A stretch of 64,000 nt of DNA from Streptomyces sp. NBC_00286 (GCF_036173125.1 NZ_CP108054.1:8275001-8339000); one strand, 5' to 3'. Positions 49,982 to 59,199 are shown, counted from the first letter of the stretch. Made by a program: numbers and translations. Notes: generated by a model from the sequence alone, not told the origin.

Positions 49982-50343
49982 CGCGACCTCGCCTCTCGTT
50001 CCCGGAAACCTCCGGGGCGCTGGCGGGTCCGCAGGTCTGCCTGGGGTTGTCCGGCTCCAGCTTCGTAACAAGCCGGAAATCTTAGTACGACTCTGGACTC
50101 ACCGCCCACGAGAGGCCACGCCGGAGGTCCGTTCGGGCTGTCCATCGAAGGCTCCCATGCGTCGTGACCTCGTGATCTGCCCCTCGGGAGAGAGATCGCC
50201 CACACATCGGCCGAGGCCACACATCAGAAGATCATTAAGCGCATCAATATGGGTACATTGCTTTTAAATTGGGCGTATCCAGCTAATTTTCCCCTCGTTG
50301 GGGAGTGCATGGCGACGATGAGCCCGCAGGGCACGGTGACGGC
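49982..50343. other. Intergenic region with an AT-rich island
   Basis: 362-bp divergent region between the NRPS gene and the membrane protein gene at 50344. The part from about 50228 to 50300 is strikingly AT-rich for this genome (contains GATCATTAAGCG, CATCAATATGGG and TTTTAAATT), suggesting promoters or a protein-binding region. No gene or clear palindrome is seen. Confidence 0.6.
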
Positions 50344-51039
50344 ATGAGCGGTTACTGGCCCAAGCCCGAGGACGGGTTGGACAGCACTGGATACCACCCG
50401 GGCTCTTTCGGAGCGGACGTGCTCGACCCCACGCTCCCCGAAGGCCTGCACACCGAGTGGGACTTCGACCAGGACCTGACCCGTCTGCTCCAGACCGGCA
50501 CTCCCGACACGCCGGTCTCCGCGGCGCCCCACGTCCCGCGCAAGCGCGGTGCCCGCCGGCGGCCCAGCAGGCTGGTGCGGTGCGCCCGTTGGTTCCAGAG
50601 GCCGTGGCTGAAGGTGCTGAGCCTCACCATCGCGGCACTGACCGCGGTGATCGTGGCCATGGTGAGCGTGCTCGGCGCGCTGGTCGCCTACGACCCCCTG
50701 CGCCGGGTGGCGTCCCCGGGGGCCCATGGGCTGGGCGCATGGTGGCCGCTGCTGGTCTACGGACCTTGGCTGGTGGCCTCGTTGTCCATCCTGCGAGCCG
50801 CGCTGCACCGCCGCCGCGCCGCGCACTCCTGGGCCGTGGTGCTGCTGTTCTCCGCCGTCGCGATGTGCCTGTGCGTCGCCCACGCGCCCAAGACGCCGGT
50901 CTCGATGGCCGTGGCGGCCCTTCCACCGGTCACCGCCCTGCTCTCCTTCCAGCAGCTCGTCCGCCAGCTCACGCTCACCACCCCCGCCAAGCCGGCCCTG
51001 CCCCGCCAGCGCCGCGCCGGGCGGCACGCCACCGACTGA
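50344..51039 (+). CDS. Membrane protein, DUF2637-like
   Basis: 231 residues from the ATG at 50344. About 90 polar N-terminal residues precede four hydrophobic helices, and the C-terminus is basic (QRRAGRHATD). The pattern fits DUF2637/Spd-like membrane proteins that are common in Streptomyces, often in plasmid-derived regions, but the match is by eye only. It is preceded by the AT-rich island. Confidence 0.65.
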   Translation: MSGYWPKPEDGLDSTGYHPGSFGADVLDPTLPEGLHTEWDFDQDLTRLLQTGTPDTPVSAAPHVPRKRGARRRPSRLVRCARWFQRPWLKVLSLTIAALTAVIVAMVSVLGALVAYDPLRRVASPGAHGLGAWWPLLVYGPWLVASLSILRAALHRRRAAHSWAVVLLFSAVAMCLCVAHAPKTPVSMAVAALPPVTALLSFQQLVRQLTLTTPAKPALPRQRRAGRHATD

Positions 51040-51180
51040 CTCGGCTCAGGGGTGCGCGCGCACGCATTGATGCGCTGAACGCATGGACCGATCTCGGTTT
51101 GATGCTGGACACCGAACGCCGGTGCTTCAACTCTGGTGTCCCAGGCCTCAGTTGGGTCCCACCGACCGAGAAGAGAACCC

Positions 51181-52572
51181 ATGAGACGGATCACCAGACG
51201 TACGGTGCTCGCCGTCACCGCAGGTGCCGTCGCGGCTCCGGCCGTGAGCACAGCGACCCCCGCGGCCGCCGACACCCCGACAGCCACACCTGAGCGAGGA
51301 GCGGCCTCCGGGCTCAATCCAGTCCTGCGTACGGACCTCGTCACGAGCGTGACGCCCAGGAACAACTGGCTGGTGACAGCCGTCGCCGTCCAGTACGCAC
51401 ATCGCATCGACTTACGCGGCGCGGTGATCCCGCCCTCGGCCTTCCAGGTGAAGGCCACAGTGGGCGGGCAGACAGCGGCTCGCACGGTGACCCGGGTCTA
51501 CTCCAACGCCACCTCCGAAGTGGACGGCCGCTCTCGCCCCGGACGGCCGGGGGACCGCCTGATCATCGAACTGGACCCGAGCGACTCCAACGCGCGGGCC
51601 GCCGGCACCGATCCCCTTCCGCTCGACCGCGCGTACTCCGTCAGGCAGGTGGAGGACGTACGCACCCCGGGAGGTGAACCGGTCCTCAAGGCCGGCCCGT
51701 TCGCGAGCCGCAACGACGACGTCATCACTCCCGTGGTCGACGACTTCACCGCCGGATCCTTCACCGACTCCGCGGGTTTTGAACTGGACTTCCGGCTGTA
51801 CCAGCCCGAGGGATTCGTACGGAACCCTCGGACGCGCAAGCGGTACCCGCTCGTCGTCACCCTGCACGGCGGTGGCGAAGTCGCGGACAACAACATGACC
51901 CAGCTCACCTCCAACCGCATCGCGGTCACGTTCGCGAAACCGGAACGCCAGCGACGTGACCCCGCGTTCGTCCTCTCTCCGCAGATCCCCCTGCCCCGTC
52001 CCATGGACGGACCCGACGGCACGGACTGGACCGACGCCAAGGTCCAGGCCGCGCTGAGCGAACTCATCGACACCTTCGTGAGCGAGCACTCCCGCAACGT
52101 GGACACGGCCCGGCTCTATCTCGTCGGCCTGTCCTCGGGCGGGCGCGGTATCTACAGCCTGCTGGCGAAGCGACCGGAGGTGTTCGCGGCAGCCCTGCCC
52201 ACGGCCGGCTGGGGCGAGACGGCCGCCATGGAAAGCATCACGCACATCCCGATGTGGGCCGACCACTCCATCGACGACCCGGTAGTCCCTTACCGGGAGG
52301 GCCGGTTCGGCAAGCCCGGCACCTGGACGCTGATGAACGCGCTGGAGAGCGCCGGTGCTCGGGTCACCCGTGGGGAATGGGCCAACGATCTGCCGAAGGC
52401 ACAGTTCGAGGCCAATTCCCGGGCGCTCCTGCGGGAGGCCCGGGCCACGCGCAGTCACGTCCTGTTCACGAGCTACCCGCCCGGAACGACACCGGTGAAC
52501 CCGCACCTCTCATGGGCCCAGACGTACGAGAACGACGTGGTCATCGACTGGCTCTTCGAACAGTCCCGGTAG
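51181..52572 (+). CDS. Secreted esterase with N-terminal Ig-like domain (EstA/LpqC-type)
   Basis: 463 residues from the ATG at 51181. A twin-arginine signal (R-R-I-T-R-R-T-V-L-A-V) ends near residue 37. An Ig-like domain (about 50-170) is followed by an alpha/beta-hydrolase with oxyanion region V-T-L-H-G-G-G, nucleophile Ser318 in GLSSGG, a likely Asp in WADHSIDDPVVP and His in N-P-H-L-S-W. Thermotoga EstA has the same Ig-plus-hydrolase build. It lies 52 bp upstream of the cutinase-like gene and is probably co-transcribed. Confidence 0.87.
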   Translation: MRRITRRTVLAVTAGAVAAPAVSTATPAAADTPTATPERGAASGLNPVLRTDLVTSVTPRNNWLVTAVAVQYAHRIDLRGAVIPPSAFQVKATVGGQTAARTVTRVYSNATSEVDGRSRPGRPGDRLIIELDPSDSNARAAGTDPLPLDRAYSVRQVEDVRTPGGEPVLKAGPFASRNDDVITPVVDDFTAGSFTDSAGFELDFRLYQPEGFVRNPRTRKRYPLVVTLHGGGEVADNNMTQLTSNRIAVTFAKPERQRRDPAFVLSPQIPLPRPMDGPDGTDWTDAKVQAALSELIDTFVSEHSRNVDTARLYLVGLSSGGRGIYSLLAKRPEVFAAALPTAGWGETAAMESITHIPMWADHSIDDPVVPYREGRFGKPGTWTLMNALESAGARVTRGEWANDLPKAQFEANSRALLREARATRSHVLFTSYPPGTTPVNPHLSWAQTYENDVVIDWLFEQSR

Positions 52573-52624
52573 CGCACTTCGCTATCCGGTTGCCGCGCTC
52601 TCACCGCTATCCGGAGGTCAAGCA

Positions 52625-53581
52625 ATGCGTCCATCCAGCTGTTCAACCGACACGAACGCGCCATTACGGTCCCGACCCCGCGCCGTGACGGCACTGATCG
52701 CTCTGGCGACCACCCTCGGCTTGGCGCTGACTCTGCTGACAGCCGCCGCCCAGCCGGCCGCGGCCGACCGGCTGTCCCAGGGCAAGCCCGCGATCAACGC
52801 GATCCCGGACCCGACGACCGCTTCCCTCGAAGCCGCCAACGGGCCGCTGGCCACCGCCAATTACACCGTTCCCAACCCACGCGGGTACGGCTCCGGCACG
52901 GTCACGTACCCGACGGCCAGGGGCTCGTACCCGAGCGTCGTACTGATGCCGGGCTATCAGGGCACACAGCAGAACCTGCGGTGGCTCGCACCCCGACTCG
53001 CCTCCTGGGGCTTCGTCGTCATCAACGTCGGCACCAGCACACTCACCGACGATCCCGCATCGCGCGGCCGGCAGATCAGCGCCGCCGGAACCCAGTTGCT
53101 CGCGCTCGGCAACGCCCCCGGAAACCCGCTATCGGGGAAGGTCAACGGCACGCTCGGCGCGACCGGTCACTCGATGGGCGGCGGTGGCGTGATGGCGGCC
53201 CTCCGGGACGACGCGCGCTTCCGGGCGGGCGTGCCCACGGCCCCGTACTACCCGAACCAGAACTTCTCCGCGGTCACCGATCCCACGTTCTTCCTGACCT
53301 GTCAAAGCGACCCTGTCGCCCACGGCAACAGCTTCGCGGTGCCCTGGTACAACTCCATGTCCCGGGCCGAGAAGCTGTACATCGAGGTTCCGGGCGACCA
53401 TCTGTGTCCGATGACGGGCTACGGCAACAAGGCCAAGCAGGGTAAGTGGATCGTGTCGTTCTTCAGCCTCTGGCTGCGTGCCGACACCCGCTTCGGCCAG
53501 TTCCTGTGCGGTCCCGCCCGCGAAGCCGACAAGAACAACACCTCCCTGGTCACGCGCTGGATGGACACCTGCCAGTTCTGA
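52625..53581 (+). CDS. Secreted cutinase/PET-hydrolase-like polyester hydrolase
   Basis: 318 residues. Signal peptide to about residue 48 (A-A-A-D). The mature part follows the Thermobifida cutinase pattern: PNPRGYGSGTVTYPT, MPGYQGTQQNLRWLAPRLASWGF with the oxyanion residue, GHSMGGGG with Ser183, Asp229 in S-D-P-V-A-H and His259 in G-D-H-L-C-P, and the C-terminal TRFGQFLCG disulfide segment. At the place of the substrate-wobbling Trp of PETase-type enzymes (L-T-P-W-H) it has T-A-P-Y-Y. Likely hydrolyses cutin, suberin-derived or synthetic polyesters outside the cell. Confidence 0.88.
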   Translation: MRPSSCSTDTNAPLRSRPRAVTALIALATTLGLALTLLTAAAQPAAADRLSQGKPAINAIPDPTTASLEAANGPLATANYTVPNPRGYGSGTVTYPTARGSYPSVVLMPGYQGTQQNLRWLAPRLASWGFVVINVGTSTLTDDPASRGRQISAAGTQLLALGNAPGNPLSGKVNGTLGATGHSMGGGGVMAALRDDARFRAGVPTAPYYPNQNFSAVTDPTFFLTCQSDPVAHGNSFAVPWYNSMSRAEKLYIEVPGDHLCPMTGYGNKAKQGKWIVSFFSLWLRADTRFGQFLCGPAREADKNNTSLVTRWMDTCQF

Positions 53582-53589
53582 CCGGTCCG

Positions 53590-53628
53590 CTCGGAGCGCT
53601 GCGCGGCACGTCCACGCAGCGCTCCGAG
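53590..53628. terminator. Strong bidirectional terminator
   Basis: Perfect 14-bp arms CTCGGAGCGCTGCG (53590-53603) and CGCAGCGCTCCGAG (53615-53628) with an 11-nt loop, between the hydrolase gene and the convergent flavocytochrome gene. Confidence 0.82.
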
Positions 53629-53650
53629 TCTGCCCGTCGTCTCCCGAGCG

Positions 53651-54988
53651 TCAGGCGAGGCCGAACCGCTCGGCGTGCACCTGTTGTTGGGGGACCTTCA
53701 GCCTGCGCAGGGAGCTGAGCACGGTCGAGGTCATCGCGGGCGGGCCACAGACGTAGACGTCGCGTTCGGCCAGGTCGGGAACCAGGGCGAGGAGGTTGTC
53801 GGGCTCGAACGGCGGGCTCGTCTCGCCCGTGCGGCCGGTGAGCAGGTGCAGTCGCCCGCCGCGGGCCGCGACCAGAGTTCGTACCTCGTCGATCAGTACG
53901 GCGTCGTCCTCGCTGCGCACCCGGTAGAGCACGACGATGTCACCGGCCGGTTCCTCCTCCAGCAGGGCTCGGACCGGCGTGATGCCCACTCCTCCGGCGA
54001 TCAGGAGTGCGCCGGGCCGCGTTCGGTGCAGCGCGGTGAACGCTCCGTACGGCCCTTCGACGAATGCGCGGCTCCCGACCGGGACGTTCCGCAGGCCTGC
54101 GCTGGCGTTGCCGACCGCCTTGGCGGTCAGGCGCAAGCTGCGGCCGTCGGGTGCCGCCGACAGCGAGAACGGATTGGCCAGCCACCAGTGGTTGTGCCCG
54201 GGGAACCGCCAGATGCAGAACTGGCCAGCCCGGGCCGGCAGCTTGTCGAGGTTACGGCCGGTGACGCGCACCGACACCACGTTGTCGGACTCCCGCACCA
54301 CCTCCGCGACCTCGAAGCGGTGATAGGCGTTGCGCCACAGCGGCATCACGATCCGGCCCGTGACCAGGGCACCGAACGCGAACAGCCACAGCGCCCACCA
54401 GTAGGTCGTCGCGAACGCGGAGGTCTTGAAGGTGGTGGGCTCCTGCAACTGGTGGACGAACGCCAGCCCCAACGCCACGTACAGCAGCAGGTGCACGCCG
54501 TGCCAGGTCTCGTACCGCAGTCGCCGTCTCACCTGTCGGGCGGAGACCGCGGCGACCACGACGACGATCGCCGCGGCCAGCATCCCGAACAGGGAGGCCG
54601 GCACTCCGGCCAGCGCGAAGAACGTCTTCGTCATCGACGCGTCATCGAGCGTCGCGTAGCCCAGCACCACCAGGAAGGCGTGCGTGAGGAGGGTCCACAT
54701 CAGGGTGAAGCCGACCCACCGGTGCCACACCGTCAACCGGTCCATGCCGATACGACGGTCGAGCCAGGGCAGCCGGGCCACCAACAGCAGCTGGCACAGC
54801 AGCAGCAGGGCGGCGTGCATGCCGAAGAACTTGGCGACCGTGAGCACCCCGTTCTTGCCGGTCCCGGCCGTGAAGAACAAGGCCTCGACGATCACCAAGT
54901 TGACGATGACAAACGTCCACAGCGCATATCGCGCCGCTACGACCGGAGGTATGGTGCCCGTCCGCACCTGCGTATTCGTCGCCTCCAC
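53651..54988 (-). CDS. Membrane ferric-reductase-like flavocytochrome
   Basis: 445 residues. Six hydrophobic helices in the first 215 residues include pairs of histidines for haem (W-H-R-W-V-G, THAFLVV, ETWHGVHLLLY). The cytoplasmic half is a ferredoxin-NADP reductase module: FAD motif W-L-A-N-P-F-S-L-S-A, NAD motif IAGGVGITPVRALLEE and the C-terminal VYVCGPPAMT. It would move electrons from NAD(P)H across the membrane. Divergent from the LacI-type regulator gene with an AANCGNTT-like site between. Confidence 0.88.
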   Translation of the reverse strand: MEATNTQVRTGTIPPVVAARYALWTFVIVNLVIVEALFFTAGTGKNGVLTVAKFFGMHAALLLLCQLLLVARLPWLDRRIGMDRLTVWHRWVGFTLMWTLLTHAFLVVLGYATLDDASMTKTFFALAGVPASLFGMLAAAIVVVVAAVSARQVRRRLRYETWHGVHLLLYVALGLAFVHQLQEPTTFKTSAFATTYWWALWLFAFGALVTGRIVMPLWRNAYHRFEVAEVVRESDNVVSVRVTGRNLDKLPARAGQFCIWRFPGHNHWWLANPFSLSAAPDGRSLRLTAKAVGNASAGLRNVPVGSRAFVEGPYGAFTALHRTRPGALLIAGGVGITPVRALLEEEPAGDIVVLYRVRSEDDAVLIDEVRTLVAARGGRLHLLTGRTGETSPPFEPDNLLALVPDLAERDVYVCGPPAMTSTVLSSLRRLKVPQQQVHAERFGLA

Positions 54989-55057
54989 CGCTTCCTCTTT
55001 TCATGTTCATGTGACGCGCCCGGCGGCTGTCCCGGCCGTCGCCGGTACGCTGAGTGA

Positions 55058-55069
55058 TTAAAGCGTTAA
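55058..55069. promoter_or_regulatory. LacI-type operator candidate
   Basis: TTAAAGCGTTAA is a 12-bp near-palindrome with the central CG flanked by AA and TT that LacI-family proteins prefer. It lies between the flavocytochrome and LacI-type genes, 50 bp before the latter. Confidence 0.5.
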
Positions 55070-55119
55070 CCACAACCCGTCACGGGCTGTTGGGGAACAA
55101 CGGGCGCTGTTGGGGAAAC

Positions 55120-56217
55120 ATGAGAAGCTCGCGTGTCTGGCAACGCCCCACGCTCGGCGCCGTGGCCGCACGGGCCGGGGTCTCCACCGCCACGGTGTCG
55201 AACGCGCTCAACGGCACCGGCCGGCTCTCCGAAGCGACCAGGCAGCGCGTGCTCACGGCGGCGCGCGAACTCGGTTACGCCCCGGCGGGCACCGCCCGTG
55301 CCCTGGCCCGCGGCGGCACCGGAGTGCTCGGTCTGACCATGACGACGTACGGCGACCTTCCCGTCCCGTACACCGTGATCCCGTACTACGCACAGCTGGC
55401 GCTGAGCGCCATCGGCGCTGCGCAGGAGCGCGGTTACCTGCTCATGGTGATGCCGAGTTCGTTGTCACCGTGGATGTGGCTCAACACGCCGTTGGACGGC
55501 GTCATCCATGTCGGTCCGCGCGCCGACGACCCGGTGTGTTCCCTCCTGCGGGAGCGTGGCATCCCCATGGTCTGCGACGGCCGGCCGCCCCAGCCGCGCT
55601 GGGGCGACGCATGGGTCGAAACCGACTACGACGCGGGCCTGCGCCTCCTGCTCGACCACCTCACCGAGGCCGGCGCCCGGCGGATCGGGCTCTCCCTGCC
55701 CCTGCACGACGACGAGTACCCGCACCTGATCGAGCGTGCCTATGCGTCCTGGTGCGCCGAACGCGCCCTGCCCGCCCTCGTCGAGGAGTACGCCTCCGTA
55801 CCCGACTACTTCACGGCGGAACGGGATGCGGTCGGCCGGCTGCTCGACCGCGATCCGCGACCGGACGCCGTCATCGGCATCTACTCCGACTCCGGTCACA
55901 ACATCCTCGCCGCCGCCCGGCACCACGGGCTTCGAGTACCGAGGGATCTGCTGGTGGCGTGCATCAGCGAGGATCCGGATTACGGGACGACGACCCCGCC
56001 CGTCACCACGCTCAGCCTGCGTCCGGACCAGGTGAGCGACGAAGCGGTCGACCTGCTGATCGCTCTCATCAACGCCGGCACCTGTGTGGACCGGCATCGG
56101 CTCGTACAGCCGGTCCTGGTCCCTCGCCGGTCCACACGAGGCTTGCTCATCCCGCCGCCGTTCAGTCCTTCCGGCCGGGCTACTGCTCGTCGGCAGCCAC
56201 GTCCCAGTGCTCAATGA
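55120..56217 (+). CDS. LacI family regulator
   Basis: 365 residues from the ATG at 55120. The LacI helix-turn-helix is at residues 11-60 (TLGAVAARAGVSTATVSNAL and the hinge YAPAGTARALARGG). A periplasmic-binding-protein-like sensor domain follows, with effector-site residues in WVETDYDAGLRLLLDHL. It is divergent from the flavocytochrome gene and its 3' end overlaps the convergent lipoprotein gene by 38 bp. The ligand is unknown. Confidence 0.9.
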   Translation: MRSSRVWQRPTLGAVAARAGVSTATVSNALNGTGRLSEATRQRVLTAARELGYAPAGTARALARGGTGVLGLTMTTYGDLPVPYTVIPYYAQLALSAIGAAQERGYLLMVMPSSLSPWMWLNTPLDGVIHVGPRADDPVCSLLRERGIPMVCDGRPPQPRWGDAWVETDYDAGLRLLLDHLTEAGARRIGLSLPLHDDEYPHLIERAYASWCAERALPALVEEYASVPDYFTAERDAVGRLLDRDPRPDAVIGIYSDSGHNILAAARHHGLRVPRDLLVACISEDPDYGTTTPPVTTLSLRPDQVSDEAVDLLIALINAGTCVDRHRLVQPVLVPRRSTRGLLIPPPFSPSGRATARRQPRPSAQ

Positions 56218-57085
56218 TCTTTCCGTCGACCACTCGGAAGATGTCCGCTACGACGTAGTCGGAGCTGAACACCCACACCAGGTCCCCGTCGGCGAGGGTG
56301 TTGCCGAACCGGGTCCCGCCGCCCTCGGTGGAGGCGCTGCTGGGCGAGGCGTCGCCCTGCGTGCCCTGCTGCAGGAACTGCTTCAGCGGAGCCGTTCCGT
56401 TCGCGATCGCCGGGTTGTGCTGGTAGTACCGCGGATCCCAACTCTTGTCGATCACGTTCGCGTCACCGTCGGAGAGCTTGCGGTACGCGTCGACCGCGAA
56501 CTTCCGGTTCTTCTCCTCCTGTTCCTCGGACAGGTTCGGTGCACCCTTCGGGTACCGGTACACGTCGCTGAACAAGGAGTTCCCGTTGGCCGTCTTCGCC
56601 GGGACGGTCTGCGTGATGCCCCAGTGCTCGACCAGCTTGCCGTTGCCGACCCGGTACAGGTCGACCTTGGCCTCGCCGGTCGCCTCGTTCGCCGGGGTGG
56701 CGGACGCGTGCCAGTGCACGGCCACCAAGTCACGGTCCGTGGCCACGCGCTTGACGGTTGCCACCGCACCGGGGATCTTCGCCTTGAGGTCCTTGAACTG
56801 CTTGAGCTGCCCGTCGGCTCCGCCGGGCACGGACTTGTCGTGCTGCACGTAGTCGGTGCCGACGAGCTCCTTCACCACGTCGGTCTTGTTCTCGTTGAAC
56901 GCCTCCGAGTACAGGCGCAGAACAAGCTTCTTGTTCCGCTCCTCGGAGGCCTCGGAGGCCGGCGACGAGCCGGCCGCGGAGGAACTGGCCGACGGGGCGG
57001 CCTGGTTGGTGCTGGACGCGCCACCGCAGGCGGTCGCGAAACAGGCCACGGCGGCAAGCAAGGGCAGAGTCTTCCGGTATCTCAC
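56180..57085 (-). CDS. Lipoprotein with two NTF2/SnoaL-like domains
   Basis: 301 residues from a GTG. Signal peptide with lipobox F-A-T-A-C-G-G. Two consecutive SnoaL-like domains each carry the pattern Y-V-Q-H or Y-Y-Q-H-N-P (residues near 80 and 225) and V-E-H-W-G/I-E-H-W-D, so it is an internal duplication. SnoaL-like proteins bind small ligands or catalyse aldol-type reactions; none is proven for the lipoprotein class. It lies 44 bp downstream of the peptidylarginine deiminase gene on the same strand and is probably co-transcribed. Confidence 0.85.
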   Translation of the reverse strand: MRYRKTLPLLAAVACFATACGGASSTNQAAPSASSSAAGSSPASEASEERNKKLVLRLYSEAFNENKTDVVKELVGTDYVQHDKSVPGGADGQLKQFKDLKAKIPGAVATVKRVATDRDLVAVHWHASATPANEATGEAKVDLYRVGNGKLVEHWGITQTVPAKTANGNSLFSDVYRYPKGAPNLSEEQEEKNRKFAVDAYRKLSDGDANVIDKSWDPRYYQHNPAIANGTAPLKQFLQQGTQGDASPSSASTEGGGTRFGNTLADGDLVWVFSSDYVVADIFRVVDGKIIEHWDVAADEQ

Positions 57086-57129
57086 TCGAGTCTCCTACGT
57101 AAGGGGGTAAAGGGGATTGAGGTCCGGGC

Positions 57130-58893
57130 CTACTTGGGGGAGCTCCACCAAGCGGTGCCGGCAGCGCGGACGGTGTTGGTACCGCAATGGATCTCGCCGC
57201 CGCCGACGTGGTGGGTGCGCCAGTCGTCCAGGTAGCGCACCCGGGTGCCGACCTTGGCGTACGCCTTGGTCACCGCCTCGGCGATGATGTCCTTGCCGGT
57301 CACGACCGGGCCCCACTGCTTGGGGGCGAGGTACTTGTGGGGGGCGAGTACGACCCCGTTGACGGCTCCGGGGTAGTAGGCGCCGAGCCTGGGCGCCCCG
57401 TCCTGTCCGGGGAAGCCGAAGCGCTCGAACATCGCCGGGATCTTCACGATCTCGGCGTCGGTGACGCCGGTCTCGCGCTTCAGCAGTGCCAGGTTCTCCT
57501 TGATCTTCCGGGCGGCGTAGGCGTTGTCCTTGAGCAGCTTCTTGTCGGACAGGGCTTGGTCGATCGTGGGGATGCGGCCATCGGCGTAGGAGCGCGGAAT
57601 GGAGAACACCTTGGTGTGGCCGTGCCCGTCGCGCTGTGCCTTGCGCAGCAGGGCGAGCGTGCCCTCCGGGTCGGCGATGCCGATCTTCCAGCCGCGCGGG
57701 GTGTCTGCGGGCAGGAACTGCACGAACTCGTCCACGTGACCGATGCCGAGCCAGCCGGTGTCGAGCACCAGCGGATCCTGGGCCTGCTGGGCCTTGAGGA
57801 ACGCCGTGTGCGCGGGCAGCCGGGAGCCGTGCCGGCCGGTGATGATCCGGCCCGCCGGGTAGGACGTGCCGTCGTGGGCGTACGGCGGGATGGTCTCCAG
57901 GTTGCCCGTGGAGTTGATCTGGTCGTACTTCCCCTTGTTGACCTGCACGACGCCGACACCGGGGCCGCGCAGCTCGAAGACCTGCTTGCCGGCCGGGCGG
58001 TCCATCTGCGCCGACCGCATCATCACCCGCAGGACGCGCGGCTTGCCGCCCGGGCCGGGCATGCTGACGTAGCCGGGCTCGATGAAGTCCTGCGCCCAGA
58101 TGTCCGAGCCGTCCTTGAACTTGTACGTCGGCTTGGTGATACCGGCCTTGCGCGCCTCCTTGGCGAACTCTCGCGCGAACTTCCGCTGGTTGGGGTCGTT
58201 GCGGTTTCCGTCCACGACCAGCGCCTGCTCGGCGCGCTGCAGGTGGTGCTGGGTCAGGAGGGGGGCGGCGCGCAGCATGACCTCGTCGGTGGAGGTGCGG
58301 TCGCCGTCGGTGACGGTGAACCGGACGGTGGTCCGGCCGTCCCAGTCCTCCCGGATCACGTCCCGCCCGTCCAGGCCGAGTTGGAGTCCGGCGCGCAGTT
58401 CGGCGGCGGTGACGCGGGTGCCGGCGGTGACGTAGGTCCAGGTGTCGCCGCGCTTGAGGAACAGCCGGACCTTGGACTTGCCCGCGCCGACCAGCTGGAG
58501 GCCACCGGCGGCGGTGTCCGAGACGTTGTCGACCGGGACCGTGCGCAGCGGCGCCAGGTACTCGGGGGCCCGTACGACATTGCCCTGGGCGTCGTTGCAG
58601 GCCTCGAGCCGGGCATTGGACAGCCAGCGGCCGTCCGGCGTCCTCGTCTTGCAACGCCGCTGCTTGTCACCGATGTTCGGCAGGAAGATCGCGCCCCGCC
58701 CGCTGCTCCACGTCGTCTTGCCCGCGACATCGGAACTACCGGAGACATCGACCGCACCGTCGCGGTTCACATCGGCACGAAGGTCCGTCCGTATCCCCCC
58801 GGTGTCGGCGGCCCCGGCCGCCGTCACGGTGCCGGAGACGGTCGCCACGGCGATCGCCAGCGCTGTCACGGCCCTGGGCCTCACTTTGCTCAT
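57130..58893 (-). CDS. Secreted peptidylarginine deiminase (PAD)
   Basis: 587 residues from the ATG at 58893, GAGGAG upstream. Signal peptide to about residue 30. An EF-hand-like calcium loop (D-V-N-R-D-G-A-V-D-V, residues 41-50) is followed by the PAD catalytic domain with all four active-site residues in place: Asp269 (WAQDF), His386 and Asp388 (GHVDEF), Cys570 (EIHCGTNT). This is the animal-type, calcium-linked PAD family, which converts protein arginine to citrulline. Bacterial members are uncommon and mostly uncharacterised. Confidence 0.9.
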   Translation of the reverse strand: MSKVRPRAVTALAIAVATVSGTVTAAGAADTGGIRTDLRADVNRDGAVDVSGSSDVAGKTTWSSGRGAIFLPNIGDKQRRCKTRTPDGRWLSNARLEACNDAQGNVVRAPEYLAPLRTVPVDNVSDTAAGGLQLVGAGKSKVRLFLKRGDTWTYVTAGTRVTAAELRAGLQLGLDGRDVIREDWDGRTTVRFTVTDGDRTSTDEVMLRAAPLLTQHHLQRAEQALVVDGNRNDPNQRKFAREFAKEARKAGITKPTYKFKDGSDIWAQDFIEPGYVSMPGPGGKPRVLRVMMRSAQMDRPAGKQVFELRGPGVGVVQVNKGKYDQINSTGNLETIPPYAHDGTSYPAGRIITGRHGSRLPAHTAFLKAQQAQDPLVLDTGWLGIGHVDEFVQFLPADTPRGWKIGIADPEGTLALLRKAQRDGHGHTKVFSIPRSYADGRIPTIDQALSDKKLLKDNAYAARKIKENLALLKRETGVTDAEIVKIPAMFERFGFPGQDGAPRLGAYYPGAVNGVVLAPHKYLAPKQWGPVVTGKDIIAEAVTKAYAKVGTRVRYLDDWRTHHVGGGEIHCGTNTVRAAGTAWWSSPK

Positions 58894-59081
58894 GCACCTA
58901 CTCCTCGTTAGTCCTGACCAGCACCTCCATCCCAGCGCGGCGAGTTGAGGCATTCACTCCGCCGACCGGTGAGACAACCCCCGCCGACAGGGCGGGTTCC
59001 GGTCATCCGAAAGGTGCAGTCGCGCCACCGGACGGTTCAGCGGGAACGGCCCCTGACAGGCCGTCCGGATACGCCTGCCGC

Positions 59082-59121
59082 GGAACTCCGTAGGCCCGGT
59101 GAGAACTCCGTAGGCCCAGTG
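59082..59121. repeat. 20-bp direct repeat
   Basis: Two units of GAACTCCGTAGGCCCGGTGA (second with one change) in tandem, in the 306-bp divergent region between the PAD and expansin-like genes; a third partial unit follows. Confidence 0.8.
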
Positions 59122-59199
59122 AGAAATCGAAGGCAACCTTTTCGGTCTCTGCGGCCACTGAGGAGTGCACCACCGGCTCGATCCATGGAACGGACAGGC

